Shown piece by piece: positions 1 to 6,656 of a stretch of DNA of 11,884 bases. The stretch is from Deltaproteobacteria bacterium (GTDB lineage: Bacteria > Desulfobacterota > GWC2-55-46). The notes beneath the pieces were generated by a model. The model saw only the letters and a list, made by a program, of their open reading frames with translations, was not told the DNA's origin and searched no databases. A program made the translations under genes and the position numbers. The stretch's first letter is position 1. Each line of letters opens with the position of its first letter. The stretch lies in contig JAKAIQ010000040.1 of the NCBI GenBank assembly GCA_021825035.1, positions 1-11,884 of the forward strand. Direction: 5' to 3'.

Positions 1-14
1 TGGAGGATTTTTAA

Positions 15-1664
15 ATGAGCGGATATACCCCGGCCATGCAGGAGCTTATAAAGAAGGTCGAGGCCACGAGGCCCGCGAGGGTCGAGAAGGCCAAGAGGGG
101 AGAGCACTTCCCGGCCCTGACCATGGAAGAGCGCCAGGAGTGGCTCAAAAAATACCACCCTGACTACAAGAACGATGGCAGAAGGCCCGTATTGGTCGGA
201 CCCAACAAGGGGCTGGTGCTCCCCGAAGAAGTCGCCAGTCTCCTTGAATCGAAGTCGAGGCTCAATACCGGAAATATCGACCTCTCGAAGGCGGACTACA
301 CCGTAGACCTCCTCGTCGTTGGAGCCGGGGGTGCGGGAACCGCCGCGGCTCTCATGGCGCAGGAGGCCGGAAAGAAGGTCCTTATCTCGACCAAGCTCCG
401 CCACGGCGACTCAAATACCGTCATGGCCGAGGGCGGCATACAGGCCGCCGATCAGGAAGGGGACTCACCGTACTTCCACTACCTCGACGTAATAGGCGGC
501 GGCCACTTCAGCAACAGGCCCGAGCTCGTGGCGGCCCTCGCCAACGACGCGCCGCTTATAATCCACTGGCTCGAAGACCTGGGCGTCATGTTCGATAAAT
601 TACCGGACGGCAGGATGAAGGTTCGTCACGGCGGCGGGACGAGCAGGAAAAGGATGCACTCCGCTGGCGACATGACCGGGGCTGAGATAATGAGGGTCTT
701 ACGCGACGAGTCGCGGAACCGCGATAGTGACATAAAGATACTTGAGTTCTCGCCTGCCGTCGAGCTCATCCTCGACGAAAAAGGTAGGGCCGCGGGAGCG
801 ATACTCTACAATCTTGAAACGAAGGAATACTACATCGTAAGGTCGAAGGCCGTCATCATCGCCACCGGCGGATTCGGGAGGCTCCACATACAGGGCTTCC
901 CCACGACGAACCACTACGGCGCGACAGCCGACGGCGTCGTCATGGCTTACAGGGCCGGGGTCCTGCTCGAAGACATGGACTCGACCCAGTATCACCCCAC
1001 TGGCGCGATATTCCCTGAGCAGAACGTGGGGCTCCTCATAACAGAAAAGGTCAGGGGCCTTGGGGCGCAGTTACTCAATACCGAAGGCGAGCAGTTCTGC
1101 TTTCCGCTCGAGCCGAGGGACGTGGAATCGGCCTGCGTCATAAGGGAGTGCCTTGATATCGGCAAGGGCGTCGTCACCCCGACCGGCAGGTACGGCGTGT
1201 GGCTCGATTCGCCCATGATAGACCTACTTCACGGCGAGGGCACGGTCAGGAAGGAGCTTCCGGCCAAGTACATCCAGTTCAAGCGCTACGACATAGACAT
1301 AAGCAAGGAGCCGATGCTCATCTACCCGACGCTCCACTACCAGAACGGCGGCATAAAGATAGACGAGTGGGGGGCTACAACGATACCCGGGCTCTTCAGC
1401 GCCGGAGAGGTTGCTGGCGGGGTGCACGGCAGAAACCGGCTCATGGGCAACTCGCTTTTGGACGTCCTCGTATTCGGCAGGAGAGCCGGGATAAAGGCTG
1501 CCGAGTACATAGCCTCTTTCAAAGAAGGCGGAAAGCCGACGCTCAAGCGCATAGACGACTTCGAGAAGGAACTCAAGAAGGCGGGCATAACTGACGGGGC
1601 CGTAGGGCCGATACTCATCCCGAACTACGCGCCCGATCATGTGGCGGCCCGGCAGTGGGGGTAA
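15..1664 (+). CDS. frdA: Fumarate reductase/succinate dehydrogenase-type flavoprotein subunit (short form)
   Basis: 549 aa; ATG preceded by GGAGG (2-6). Predicted FAD subunit that interconverts fumarate and succinate. Seen: Rossmann FAD motif GAGGAG (residues 103-108), YHPTG (326-330), TEKVRG (343-348), PRD with R368, LHYQNGG with H441, and HGRNRLMGNSLLD (471-483) with R475. These match the substrate and catalytic His/Arg positions of FrdA/SdhA. The segment SNTVMAEGG (133-141) aligns with the SHTVAAEGG that carries the covalent-FAD histidine in FrdA/SdhA; here N134 replaces it, so FAD is probably bound non-covalently, as in L-aspartate oxidase. There is a ~95-residue N-terminal extension, and only ~65 residues follow the RNRLMGNSLLD motif, so the usual C-terminal helical domain is largely absent. 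No iron-sulfur or membrane subunit follows; one may lie upstream of the window. sucCD downstream supports a TCA role. The family is firm; direction and electron partner are unknown. Confidence 0.88.
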   Translation: MSGYTPAMQELIKKVEATRPARVEKAKRGEHFPALTMEERQEWLKKYHPDYKNDGRRPVLVGPNKGLVLPEEVASLLESKSRLNTGNIDLSKADYTVDLLVVGAGGAGTAAALMAQEAGKKVLISTKLRHGDSNTVMAEGGIQAADQEGDSPYFHYLDVIGGGHFSNRPELVAALANDAPLIIHWLEDLGVMFDKLPDGRMKVRHGGGTSRKRMHSAGDMTGAEIMRVLRDESRNRDSDIKILEFSPAVELILDEKGRAAGAILYNLETKEYYIVRSKAVIIATGGFGRLHIQGFPTTNHYGATADGVVMAYRAGVLLEDMDSTQYHPTGAIFPEQNVGLLITEKVRGLGAQLLNTEGEQFCFPLEPRDVESACVIRECLDIGKGVVTPTGRYGVWLDSPMIDLLHGEGTVRKELPAKYIQFKRYDIDISKEPMLIYPTLHYQNGGIKIDEWGATTIPGLFSAGEVAGGVHGRNRLMGNSLLDVLVFGRRAGIKAAEYIASFKEGGKPTLKRIDDFEKELKKAGITDGAVGPILIPNYAPDHVAARQWG

Positions 1665-1670
1665 GACCGT

Positions 1671-1702
1671 GGCCGTTTTCCGTTACCGTGACCGGAAAAG
1701 CC
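1671..1702 (+). other. Hairpin just downstream of the flavoprotein gene
   Basis: TTTTCCG (1676-1682) pairs with CGGAAAA (1693-1699) around a 10-nt loop, and GGC (1671-1673) with GCC (1700-1702) across a two-base bulge. It starts 7 bases after the stop codon. There is no clear T-run after it, so it may be a weak terminator or an mRNA 3'-end stabiliser. Confidence 0.35.
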
Positions 1703-1709
1703 GACGTTC

Positions 1710-1737
1710 TTGCACATAAGATGGGTTATGGTATAAT
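1710..1737 (+). promoter_or_regulatory. Sigma-70 promoter with extended -10 for sucCD
   Basis: A perfect TATAAT (1732-1737) is preceded by TGG, giving an extended -10 (TGnTATAAT). The -35 is weak (TTGCAC, 1710-1715, spacer 16), which is tolerable with an extended -10. The predicted start is near 1744, leaving a leader of about 190 nt before sucC. An AATGCCC/GGGCATT inverted repeat (1735-1741/1755-1761) overlaps the -10 and the start, and could be an operator or a 5'-end hairpin. Confidence 0.6.
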
Positions 1738-1815
1738 GCCCCTTCTTCGTTTCAGGGCATTCTTTAGTAAATTTGGTTGTAGCGTTTCATACCTGTAGCA
1801 TATGTAAGTCATAAA

Positions 1816-1856
1816 GAGGGGTTATGCGGCATATAACCTCTCGCATACGTGTTTTT
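1816..1856 (+). promoter_or_regulatory. Leader hairpin plus T-run upstream of sucC (possible attenuator)
   Basis: In the sucC leader, GAGGGGTTAT (1816-1825) pairs with ATAACCTCTC (1833-1842): ten pairs, one of them G-U, with a 7-nt loop. A run of six T follows at 1851-1856, eight bases after the stem. That resembles an intrinsic terminator with a relaxed spacing and could attenuate sucCD transcription. Nothing else is recognisable in 1665-1933. Confidence 0.35.
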
Positions 1857-1933
1857 TCGCCATGCCGTTGCCGTATCGCTTCAATTTGCTTTATTTCCCG
1901 TAGCTTACAAAATATTTACGGAGGCCGATATCC

Positions 1934-3112
1934 ATGAATATCCATGAGTACCAGGCAAAGCAGATCCTTGCGAAGTACGGTGTAGCCACCCCGCGCGGTA
2001 AGATCGCCTTCACCCCCGCCGAAGCCGAGGAGGTCGCCAAGGAATTCCTCCACAATAGCGAAGGCCCGGGCGTATGCGTCGTAAAGGCGCAGATACACGC
2101 AGGGGGAAGGGGCAAGGCAGGAGGGGTAAAGCTCGCCAAATCCAGAGAGGACGTCCTCAAGTTCTCAACCGACCTTCTCGGCAAGACCCTCGTCACCCAC
2201 CAGACCGGCCCTGCCGGAAGAGTCGTTAAAAAGGTCTACATCGAAGAAGGCTGTCAGATAGCAAAAGAACTTTACCTCGGCCTTGTCGTTGACAGGTCGT
2301 CCCACAAGGTCGCGCTCATGGCCTCCACCGAAGGGGGCGTCGAGATAGAAGAAGTAGCCGCCAAGACCCCAGAAAAGATTTTAAAGGAGTTCATAGACCC
2401 GGCGGTCGGCCTTATCCCCTTCCAGGCAAGGAAGATAGCCTTCAAGCTCGGCCTCGATAAAAACGTGGTAGGGAAGGCCGTAAAGTTCATGTCCGGCCTC
2501 TATAACGCCTTCGTCGCCTCGGACTGCTCCATGGCCGAGATAAACCCGCTTGTCATAACAAAGGGCGGCGATATACTCGCCCTTGACGCAAAGATGTCTT
2601 TTGATGATAATAGCCTCTTCAGGCACAAGGACATAGAGGCCATGAGGGACCTCGACGAGGAAGACCCGAAGGAAATAGAAGCCTCCCGGTATAACCTCAA
2701 TTACGTATCCCTCGACGGTTCCATCGGCTGCATGGTGAACGGCGCGGGACTCGCCATGGCGACGATGGACATAATAAAGCTTTACGGAGGGGCCCCCGCG
2801 AACTTTCTCGACGTCGGCGGCGGGGCCAATAAAGAGCAGGTCACGGCGGCGTTCAAGATACTCATGTCCGACCCGAACGTCAAGGCCGTTTTGGTCAACA
2901 TCTTCGGCGGCATCATGAGGTGCGACATAATCGCGGACGGAATAATAGCCGCGGCAAAGGACGTCGGCATAAAGGTCCCGCTCGTGGTCCGGCTCCAGGG
3001 TACGAACGTCGAGCAGGGAAGAAAGATGCTCGCCGAAAGCAAACTTAACATAATAACCGCCGAGAAGATGAACGAGGCGGCTGAAAAGGTCGTTGCCGCG
3101 ACAAAAAAATAA
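1934..3112 (+). CDS. sucC: Succinyl-CoA synthetase (ADP-forming) beta subunit
   Basis: 392 aa (E. coli SucC is 388). With SucD it interconverts succinate + CoA + NTP and succinyl-CoA + NDP + phosphate in the cytoplasm. Seen: the family N-terminus MNIHEYQAKQIL; the ATP-grasp region with KAQIHAGGRGKAGGVKLAK (51-69); AEINPL (201-206) and LALDAKMSFDDN (215-226), the metal/nucleotide site; NGAGLAMATMD (269-279); the GGGAN loop (295-299); NIFGGIMRCD (322-331), in the domain that contacts the alpha subunit; and RLQGTNVEQG (353-362). ATG at 1934 has GGAGG (1920-1924) nine bases upstream. sucD follows after 27 bases, so the two are surely cotranscribed. Between the flavoprotein and kor genes, it can supply succinyl-CoA for reductive carboxylation or run oxidatively. 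Nucleotide preference (ATP or GTP) cannot be read from sequence alone. Confidence 0.97.
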   Translation: MNIHEYQAKQILAKYGVATPRGKIAFTPAEAEEVAKEFLHNSEGPGVCVVKAQIHAGGRGKAGGVKLAKSREDVLKFSTDLLGKTLVTHQTGPAGRVVKKVYIEEGCQIAKELYLGLVVDRSSHKVALMASTEGGVEIEEVAAKTPEKILKEFIDPAVGLIPFQARKIAFKLGLDKNVVGKAVKFMSGLYNAFVASDCSMAEINPLVITKGGDILALDAKMSFDDNSLFRHKDIEAMRDLDEEDPKEIEASRYNLNYVSLDGSIGCMVNGAGLAMATMDIIKLYGGAPANFLDVGGGANKEQVTAAFKILMSDPNVKAVLVNIFGGIMRCDIIADGIIAAAKDVGIKVPLVVRLQGTNVEQGRKMLAESKLNIITAEKMNEAAEKVVAATKK

Positions 3113-3115
3113 AAG

Positions 3116-3135
3116 AAAAACCTCCGGAGGTTTTT
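3116..3135 (+). promoter_or_regulatory. Perfect palindrome carrying the sucD ribosome binding site
   Basis: AAAAACCTCCGGAGGTTTTT is a perfect 20-bp inverted repeat in the sucC-sucD gap. Its GGAGG (3126-3130) is the only Shine-Dalgarno for sucD (ATG 3140, nine bases on). As RNA it folds to an 8-bp stem with a CCGG loop followed by U residues. This would hide the ribosome binding site and also look like a weak terminator, so it could set the SucC:SucD ratio or couple sucD translation to sucC. Confidence 0.6.
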
Positions 3136-3139
3136 TGAT

Positions 3140-4015
3140 ATGAGCATACTCGTTAATAAGAGAACCAAGGTCATATGCCAGGGCATAACCGGCGAGCAGG
3201 GCACGTTCCACACCCGCCAGATGGTGGCCTACGGCACGAAGATGGTCGGGGGAGTGACGCCCGGCAAGGGCGGCACGACGGTAGATAACATACCGGTCTT
3301 CGATACAGTCGAGGAGGCCGCGCAAAAGACAGGGGCCGACGCGTCGGTCATATACGTCCCCGCGGCATTCGCCGCGGACGCCGTAATGGAGGCCGTGGAC
3401 GCGAGGATAAAGCTCGTTATCTGCATAACAGAGGGCATACCGGTCCTGGATATGGTCAAGGTAAAGAAGTTCATGGAAGGCAAGGATTCCCGCCTGATAG
3501 GCCCGAACTGCCCCGGCGTCATAACCCCCAGGGAGTGCAAGATCGGGATAATGCCCGGCCATATTCACAAGGCCGGTTCCATCGGCGTGGTGTCGAGGAG
3601 CGGGACCCTCACGTACGAGGCGGTCGATCAGCTTACGGGCCTCGGGCTCGGGCAATCGACCTGCGTGGGCATCGGCGGCGACCCTGTTAACGGCACCAAC
3701 TTCATAGACGTCCTCGAGCTCTTCAACGAAGACCCGGACACCCAGGCGATAGTCATGATTGGCGAGATAGGCGGCAGCGCCGAGGAGGACGCAGCTGACT
3801 TCATAAAGAGGAACGTCAGAAAGCCGGTAGTCGGCTACATCGCCGGCGTAACCGCACCCAAGGGCAAGAGGATGGGCCACGCCGGAGCCATAATTTCGGG
3901 CGGCAAGGGCACCGCGGACGAGAAGATCGAAGCCATGACTGCGGCAGGGATAAAGGTCACAAGGAGCACCGCCGACATCGGAAAAACCATGGTGGAAGCG
4001 TTGAAGAAGGTGTGA
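3140..4015 (+). CDS. sucD: Succinyl-CoA synthetase alpha subunit
   Basis: 291 aa, the normal family length. It carries the CoA-binding domain and the phosphorylated histidine. Seen: N-terminal CoA-binding Rossmann domain with QGITGEQGTFHT (14-25) and GGVTPGKGG (37-45); CITEGIP (95-101); GPNCPG (121-126); SRSGTLTYE (152-160); GIGGDP (177-182); and KRMGHAGAIISGG (243-255), where H247 is the expected phosphohistidine. ATG at 3140 follows the GGAGG inside the palindrome at 3116-3135. It is paired with sucC just upstream. No good terminator is seen after the stop; the next gene has its own promoter at 4028. Function is secure from full-length motif conservation. Confidence 0.97.
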   Translation: MSILVNKRTKVICQGITGEQGTFHTRQMVAYGTKMVGGVTPGKGGTTVDNIPVFDTVEEAAQKTGADASVIYVPAAFAADAVMEAVDARIKLVICITEGIPVLDMVKVKKFMEGKDSRLIGPNCPGVITPRECKIGIMPGHIHKAGSIGVVSRSGTLTYEAVDQLTGLGLGQSTCVGIGGDPVNGTNFIDVLELFNEDPDTQAIVMIGEIGGSAEEDAADFIKRNVRKPVVGYIAGVTAPKGKRMGHAGAIISGGKGTADEKIEAMTAAGIKVTRSTADIGKTMVEALKKV

Positions 4016-4027
4016 TAAAATAGAGTA

Positions 4028-4057
4028 TTGACAGTGGCTTACGTCCTGTGGTAAAAA
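4028..4057 (+). promoter_or_regulatory. Sigma-70 promoter for korDABC
   Basis: A consensus -35 TTGACA (4028-4033), an 18-bp spacer, and TAAAAA (4052-4057) with an upstream TGG giving an extended -10. It lies just after sucD and points at korD, leaving a leader of about 240 nt. Confidence 0.5.
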
Positions 4058-4304
4058 AAACGCTCCGAAAAAATAGTGAATGCGGATTTGCCGGGCGTAA
4101 AGGGAAGTATTCTGTGCAGGACTGAGCTATCCGGCTCAGGGTAACTGATAACGCTTCTGGTGTTTCGTTTTGCAGGGGGCAGGGCTGGAATCCGGGCTAA
4201 AGGATGGCCGGAGGAAATCTTCAGAATTGTCATGTTATCCGTCCGCGGGCTAATGTATAAAAATATTAGTTTTAACAATATTCAAGAGACAGAGAGGTCA
4301 ACAA
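4058..4304 (+). promoter_or_regulatory. Long structured leader of korDABC
   Basis: No gene is supported in this 247-base stretch. It contains several short stems: CTGAGC/GCTCAG (4122-4127/4134-4139, 6-nt loop), TCCGG/CCGGA (4191-4195/4208-4212), and an AT-rich AATATT/AATATT repeat (4262-4267/4277-4282). It ends with the korD ribosome binding site AGAGGT (4293-4298). The length and the stems suggest a cis-regulatory leader, but I do not recognise any named riboswitch class. Confidence 0.3.
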
Positions 4305-4505
4305 ATGGCTGAGCCGGCGAAAAAATTGGCAAAGATCGTAATAAACGAGAGGCTGTGCAAGGGGTGCAGCATATGCATCGATTTCTGTCCGACGAACGTC
4401 CTTGAGCTCAAGGGTTCTTGCGTTGCCGTAAAAGACCTTGAGGCCTGCACGAGGTGCCAGCTGTGCGATCTAAGGTGCCCGGACTTCGCTATACAGGTAT
4501 TCTAA
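4305..4505 (+). CDS. korD: 2-oxoglutarate:ferredoxin oxidoreductase delta subunit (2x[4Fe-4S] ferredoxin domain)
   Basis: 66 aa, a bacterial-type dicluster ferredoxin. Cys18-x2-Cys21-x2-Cys24-x3-Cys28-Pro and Cys48-x2-Cys51-x2-Cys54-x3-Cys58-Pro form two [4Fe-4S] clusters; C39 lies between them and is not part of a motif. As the delta subunit it passes electrons between the catalytic KorAB core and soluble ferredoxin. The D-A-B-C order that follows is the known oorDABC/korDABC arrangement. ATG has AGAGGT six bases upstream. 117 bases of repeat-rich DNA separate it from korA, an unusually wide gap for this operon. A free-standing ferredoxin is the alternative, but context favours the subunit. 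Confidence 0.9.
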   Translation: MAEPAKKLAKIVINERLCKGCSICIDFCPTNVLELKGSCVAVKDLEACTRCQLCDLRCPDFAIQVF

Positions 4506-4508
4506 GAG

Positions 4509-4601
4509 TTACCGGTTATCGGTTATCGAAACCGGTAATCGTTATCGGTTATCAGTTAACCGATAAACTGGCAACTATCCACTGATAACCGTTACTGTTT
4601 T
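4509..4601 (+). repeat. GGTTATC repeat cluster with mutually exclusive hairpins between korD and korA
   Basis: GGTTATC occurs at 4514-4520, 4521-4527 and 4547-4553, with GTTATC at 4541 and the inverted GATAACC at 4584-4590. Three perfect inverted repeats are built from it. (1) TTACCGGTT/AACCGGTAA, 4509-4517/4530-4538. (2) TTATCGGTTA/TAACCGATAA, 4542-4551/4557-4566, loop 5. (3) CGGTTATCAGT/ACTGATAACCG, 4546-4556/4581-4591, followed by TTACTGTTTTT. Stems 2 and 3 share bases and cannot form together. Stem 3 plus the T-run looks terminator-like. There is no coding potential. Confidence 0.7.
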
Positions 4602-4622
4602 TACTCATTAGGGGGTTCATAA

Positions 4623-5750
4623 ATGGCACAGAAGAAAAAGCTCCTACAAGGCAACGAGGCGTGCGTTGAGGGGGCCTTATATGCCGGCTGCAAGTTCTAC
4701 GCAGGGTATCCCATCACGCCTTCGACCGAGATAGCCGAGGGCCTCTCGGTGAGGCTCCCGAAGGTCGGCGGCAAGTTCATCCAGATGGAAGACGAGATAG
4801 CCTCGATCGCGGCGGCCATAGGCGGGTCGGTGGCGGGCTTAAAGAGTCTTACGGCGACATCGGGTCCTGGGTTCTCCTTGAAACAGGAGTGCCTTGGGTA
4901 CGCGTGCATTGCTGAGATACCGCTTGTTATCGTAAACGTCATGAGGGGAGGCCCTTCGACGGGCTATCCCACGGGCCCTTCTCAGGCTGACATCATGCAG
5001 GCCAAGTGGGGCACCCACGGCGACCATCCGGTAATAGCCGTGACCCCGTCCTACGTCCAGGAGATACTCTCGGAGACCGTCAGGGCCTTCAACCTGGCCG
5101 AGAAGTTCAGGACCCCGGTAATAGTCCTCTATGACGAGATAATCGGCCATATGAGGGAGCCGATAACCATCCCCGTCCCAGGAGAGTTGGAGGTCATCGA
5201 CAGGGAAAAGGTCACCTGCGAGGCAGACGAGTACTTCCCCTACGACGAGCGCTACGAGATAGCGCCGCTCGCTCCCTTCGGCTCCGGCTACAGGTTCCAC
5301 GTCACCGGCCTCAACCACAAGAAGGACGGATTCCCCACGAACGACTCCAAGCAGATAGACGCCAACAACAGGCGCATAATGAGAAAGATCGAGAACCACA
5401 AGGAAGAGATCTGGAAGAACGAGGAGACCTTCCTTGACGACGCCGAGGTCGTGGTCTTCACGCTCGGCTCAACGGCACGCTCCGCGAGATTTGCCGTGAA
5501 CAAGGCCCGCGAGGAAGGGATAAAGGCCGGACTATTGAGGCCGCTTACCATATGGCCCTTCCCGGATAAGGCCATAACCGAGCTTTCGAAGAGGGTAAAG
5601 GCGATAATCGTCCCGGAGATGAACCTGGGACAGATGACGCTCGAGGTCGAGAGGTGCTCGAAGAAGGCCGACGTTGTCGGCATTCATAGGGTCGACGGCG
5701 AGCCGATAACCCCGGCCCAGATACTCGACGCCATAAAGAAGCATAAATAA
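4623..5750 (+). CDS. korA: 2-oxoglutarate:ferredoxin oxidoreductase alpha subunit
   Basis: 375 aa, typical for a separate OGOR alpha chain. With KorB it forms the thiamine-diphosphate core: 2-oxoglutarate + CoA + 2 oxidised Fd to or from succinyl-CoA + CO2 + 2 reduced Fd. Seen: pyrimidine-binding domain (about 8-240) with GNEACVEGA (10-18), GYPITPSTEI (28-37), QMEDEIAS (54-61) including the conserved Glu57, and TSGPGFSLKQE (79-89); then a transketolase-C-like domain (about 272-370) with RPLTIWPFP (306-314) and PEMNLGQ (331-337). GGGGG (4611-4615) lies seven bases before ATG. korB follows after 24 bases. The gamma domain is a separate gene (korC), so this is not the fused archaeal form. Substrate could be another 2-oxoacid, but adjacency to sucCD favours 2-oxoglutarate. 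Confidence 0.93.
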   Translation: MAQKKKLLQGNEACVEGALYAGCKFYAGYPITPSTEIAEGLSVRLPKVGGKFIQMEDEIASIAAAIGGSVAGLKSLTATSGPGFSLKQECLGYACIAEIPLVIVNVMRGGPSTGYPTGPSQADIMQAKWGTHGDHPVIAVTPSYVQEILSETVRAFNLAEKFRTPVIVLYDEIIGHMREPITIPVPGELEVIDREKVTCEADEYFPYDERYEIAPLAPFGSGYRFHVTGLNHKKDGFPTNDSKQIDANNRRIMRKIENHKEEIWKNEETFLDDAEVVVFTLGSTARSARFAVNKAREEGIKAGLLRPLTIWPFPDKAITELSKRVKAIIVPEMNLGQMTLEVERCSKKADVVGIHRVDGEPITPAQILDAIKKHK

Positions 5751-5774
5751 GAAAAGGCAACGGAGGTTTACCAA

Positions 5775-6638
5775 ATGTCCACAGCCGCTCCTGAAAAAAA
5801 AGAAAAGGTCGTCCAGCCCTTTGATTACGATAAGTACCTGCGGCCCAACAAGCTCCCGCATATCTGGTGCCCCGGATGCGGCCACGGGATAGTCTTAAAG
5901 GCATTACTTCGGGCCATAGACAAGACCGGGCTTCCGAAGGATAACATCGTCATGGTCTCCGGGATCGGCTGTTCGAGCCGTACGCCCGGATACGTTGATT
6001 TCAACACCATGCACACGCTCCACGGCCGCGCCATGGCTTTCGCTACCGGAATAAAGTTTGCCAGGCCCGACCTCAAAGTGATAGTGGTCACCGGCGACGG
6101 CGACGCGCTCGCCATAGGCGGAAACCATTTCATCCACGCGTGCCGGAGGAATATCGACATGACGGTGCTGGTATATACCAACGCCACCTACGGCATGACC
6201 GGCGGGCAGTACTCTCCGACCTCGCCCATAGGGTCAACGGCTACGACCAGCCGCTACGGCAACATCGAGCCGCCGTTCGACACCTGCGAGATGGCGAAGG
6301 CATCGGGCGCGAGTTTTGTTGCGAGGGGAACGGCCTATCACACCATAGAGCTTGAAAGGACGATATACGACGCCCTCATGCACAAGGGCATGTCGGTCGT
6401 CGACATAATCGACGCCTGCCCGACGTACTTCGGCAGGATGAACAAGTACAAGAGCGCGACCCAGATGATGGAGATACTCGAGAAGGACAATACCGTTAAC
6501 ATAAAGCAGGCTGACAAGCTGCCGCCAGAAAAGCTTCAGGGCAAGATGCTAAGAGGCGTCCTTCACAAGGTGGACAGACCGGAGTACTGCGATCAGTACG
6601 AGGAGCATGTGATAAAGAAGGCAACTTCCAAAGAGTAG
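5775..6638 (+). CDS. korB: 2-oxoglutarate:ferredoxin oxidoreductase beta subunit
   Basis: 287 aa, the diphosphate-binding half of the thiamine-diphosphate site plus one [4Fe-4S] cluster. Seen: WCPGCGHG (31-38) with C32 and C35, GIGCSSR (63-69) with C66, and DACPTYF (213-219) with C215, matching the four cluster ligands known for this family; HGRAMAFATG (83-92); the GDGDALAIGGNHF motif (107-119) ending at N136 in TNATYGMTGGQYSPTSP. ATG at 5775 follows GGAGG (5762-5766) by eight bases; a charged N-terminal tail of about 20 residues precedes the conserved part. Cotranscribed with korA and korC (18-base gap to korC). All key residues are present, so the enzyme should be active. Confidence 0.95.
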   Translation: MSTAAPEKKEKVVQPFDYDKYLRPNKLPHIWCPGCGHGIVLKALLRAIDKTGLPKDNIVMVSGIGCSSRTPGYVDFNTMHTLHGRAMAFATGIKFARPDLKVIVVTGDGDALAIGGNHFIHACRRNIDMTVLVYTNATYGMTGGQYSPTSPIGSTATTSRYGNIEPPFDTCEMAKASGASFVARGTAYHTIELERTIYDALMHKGMSVVDIIDACPTYFGRMNKYKSATQMMEILEKDNTVNIKQADKLPPEKLQGKMLRGVLHKVDRPEYCDQYEEHVIKKATSKE

Positions 6639-6656
6639 TCTTTACCGGAGGACATA

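Noticed and set aside
15..1664. Adenylylsulfate reductase (AprA) or L-aspartate oxidase
   Set aside because: The HPTG, TExxRG and HGRNRLMGNSLLD set with this spacing fits fumarate reductase/succinate dehydrogenase better; the rTCA-arm context supports that, and no aprB or nad gene is nearby.
2381..3880. 499-aa open frame on the - strand across sucC and sucD
   Set aside because: It is an antisense shadow of two certain genes and results from their biased codon use; it has no recognisable motif, and it spans the sucC-sucD junction.
4039..4278. 79-aa - strand ORF in the kor leader
   Set aside because: No family resemblance, no good ribosome binding site, and it opposes the korDABC promoter and leader.
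4058..4304. Cyclic-di-GMP (GEMM-I) or other known riboswitch in the kor leader
   Set aside because: Some short stems look suggestive, but the conserved GEMM core sequences and tetraloop receptor pattern are not present; no named class could be matched by eye.
4509..4601. CRISPR array or attachment site
   Set aside because: The GGTTATC units are only 7 bases, adjacent or overlapping, and there are no unique spacers of regular length.
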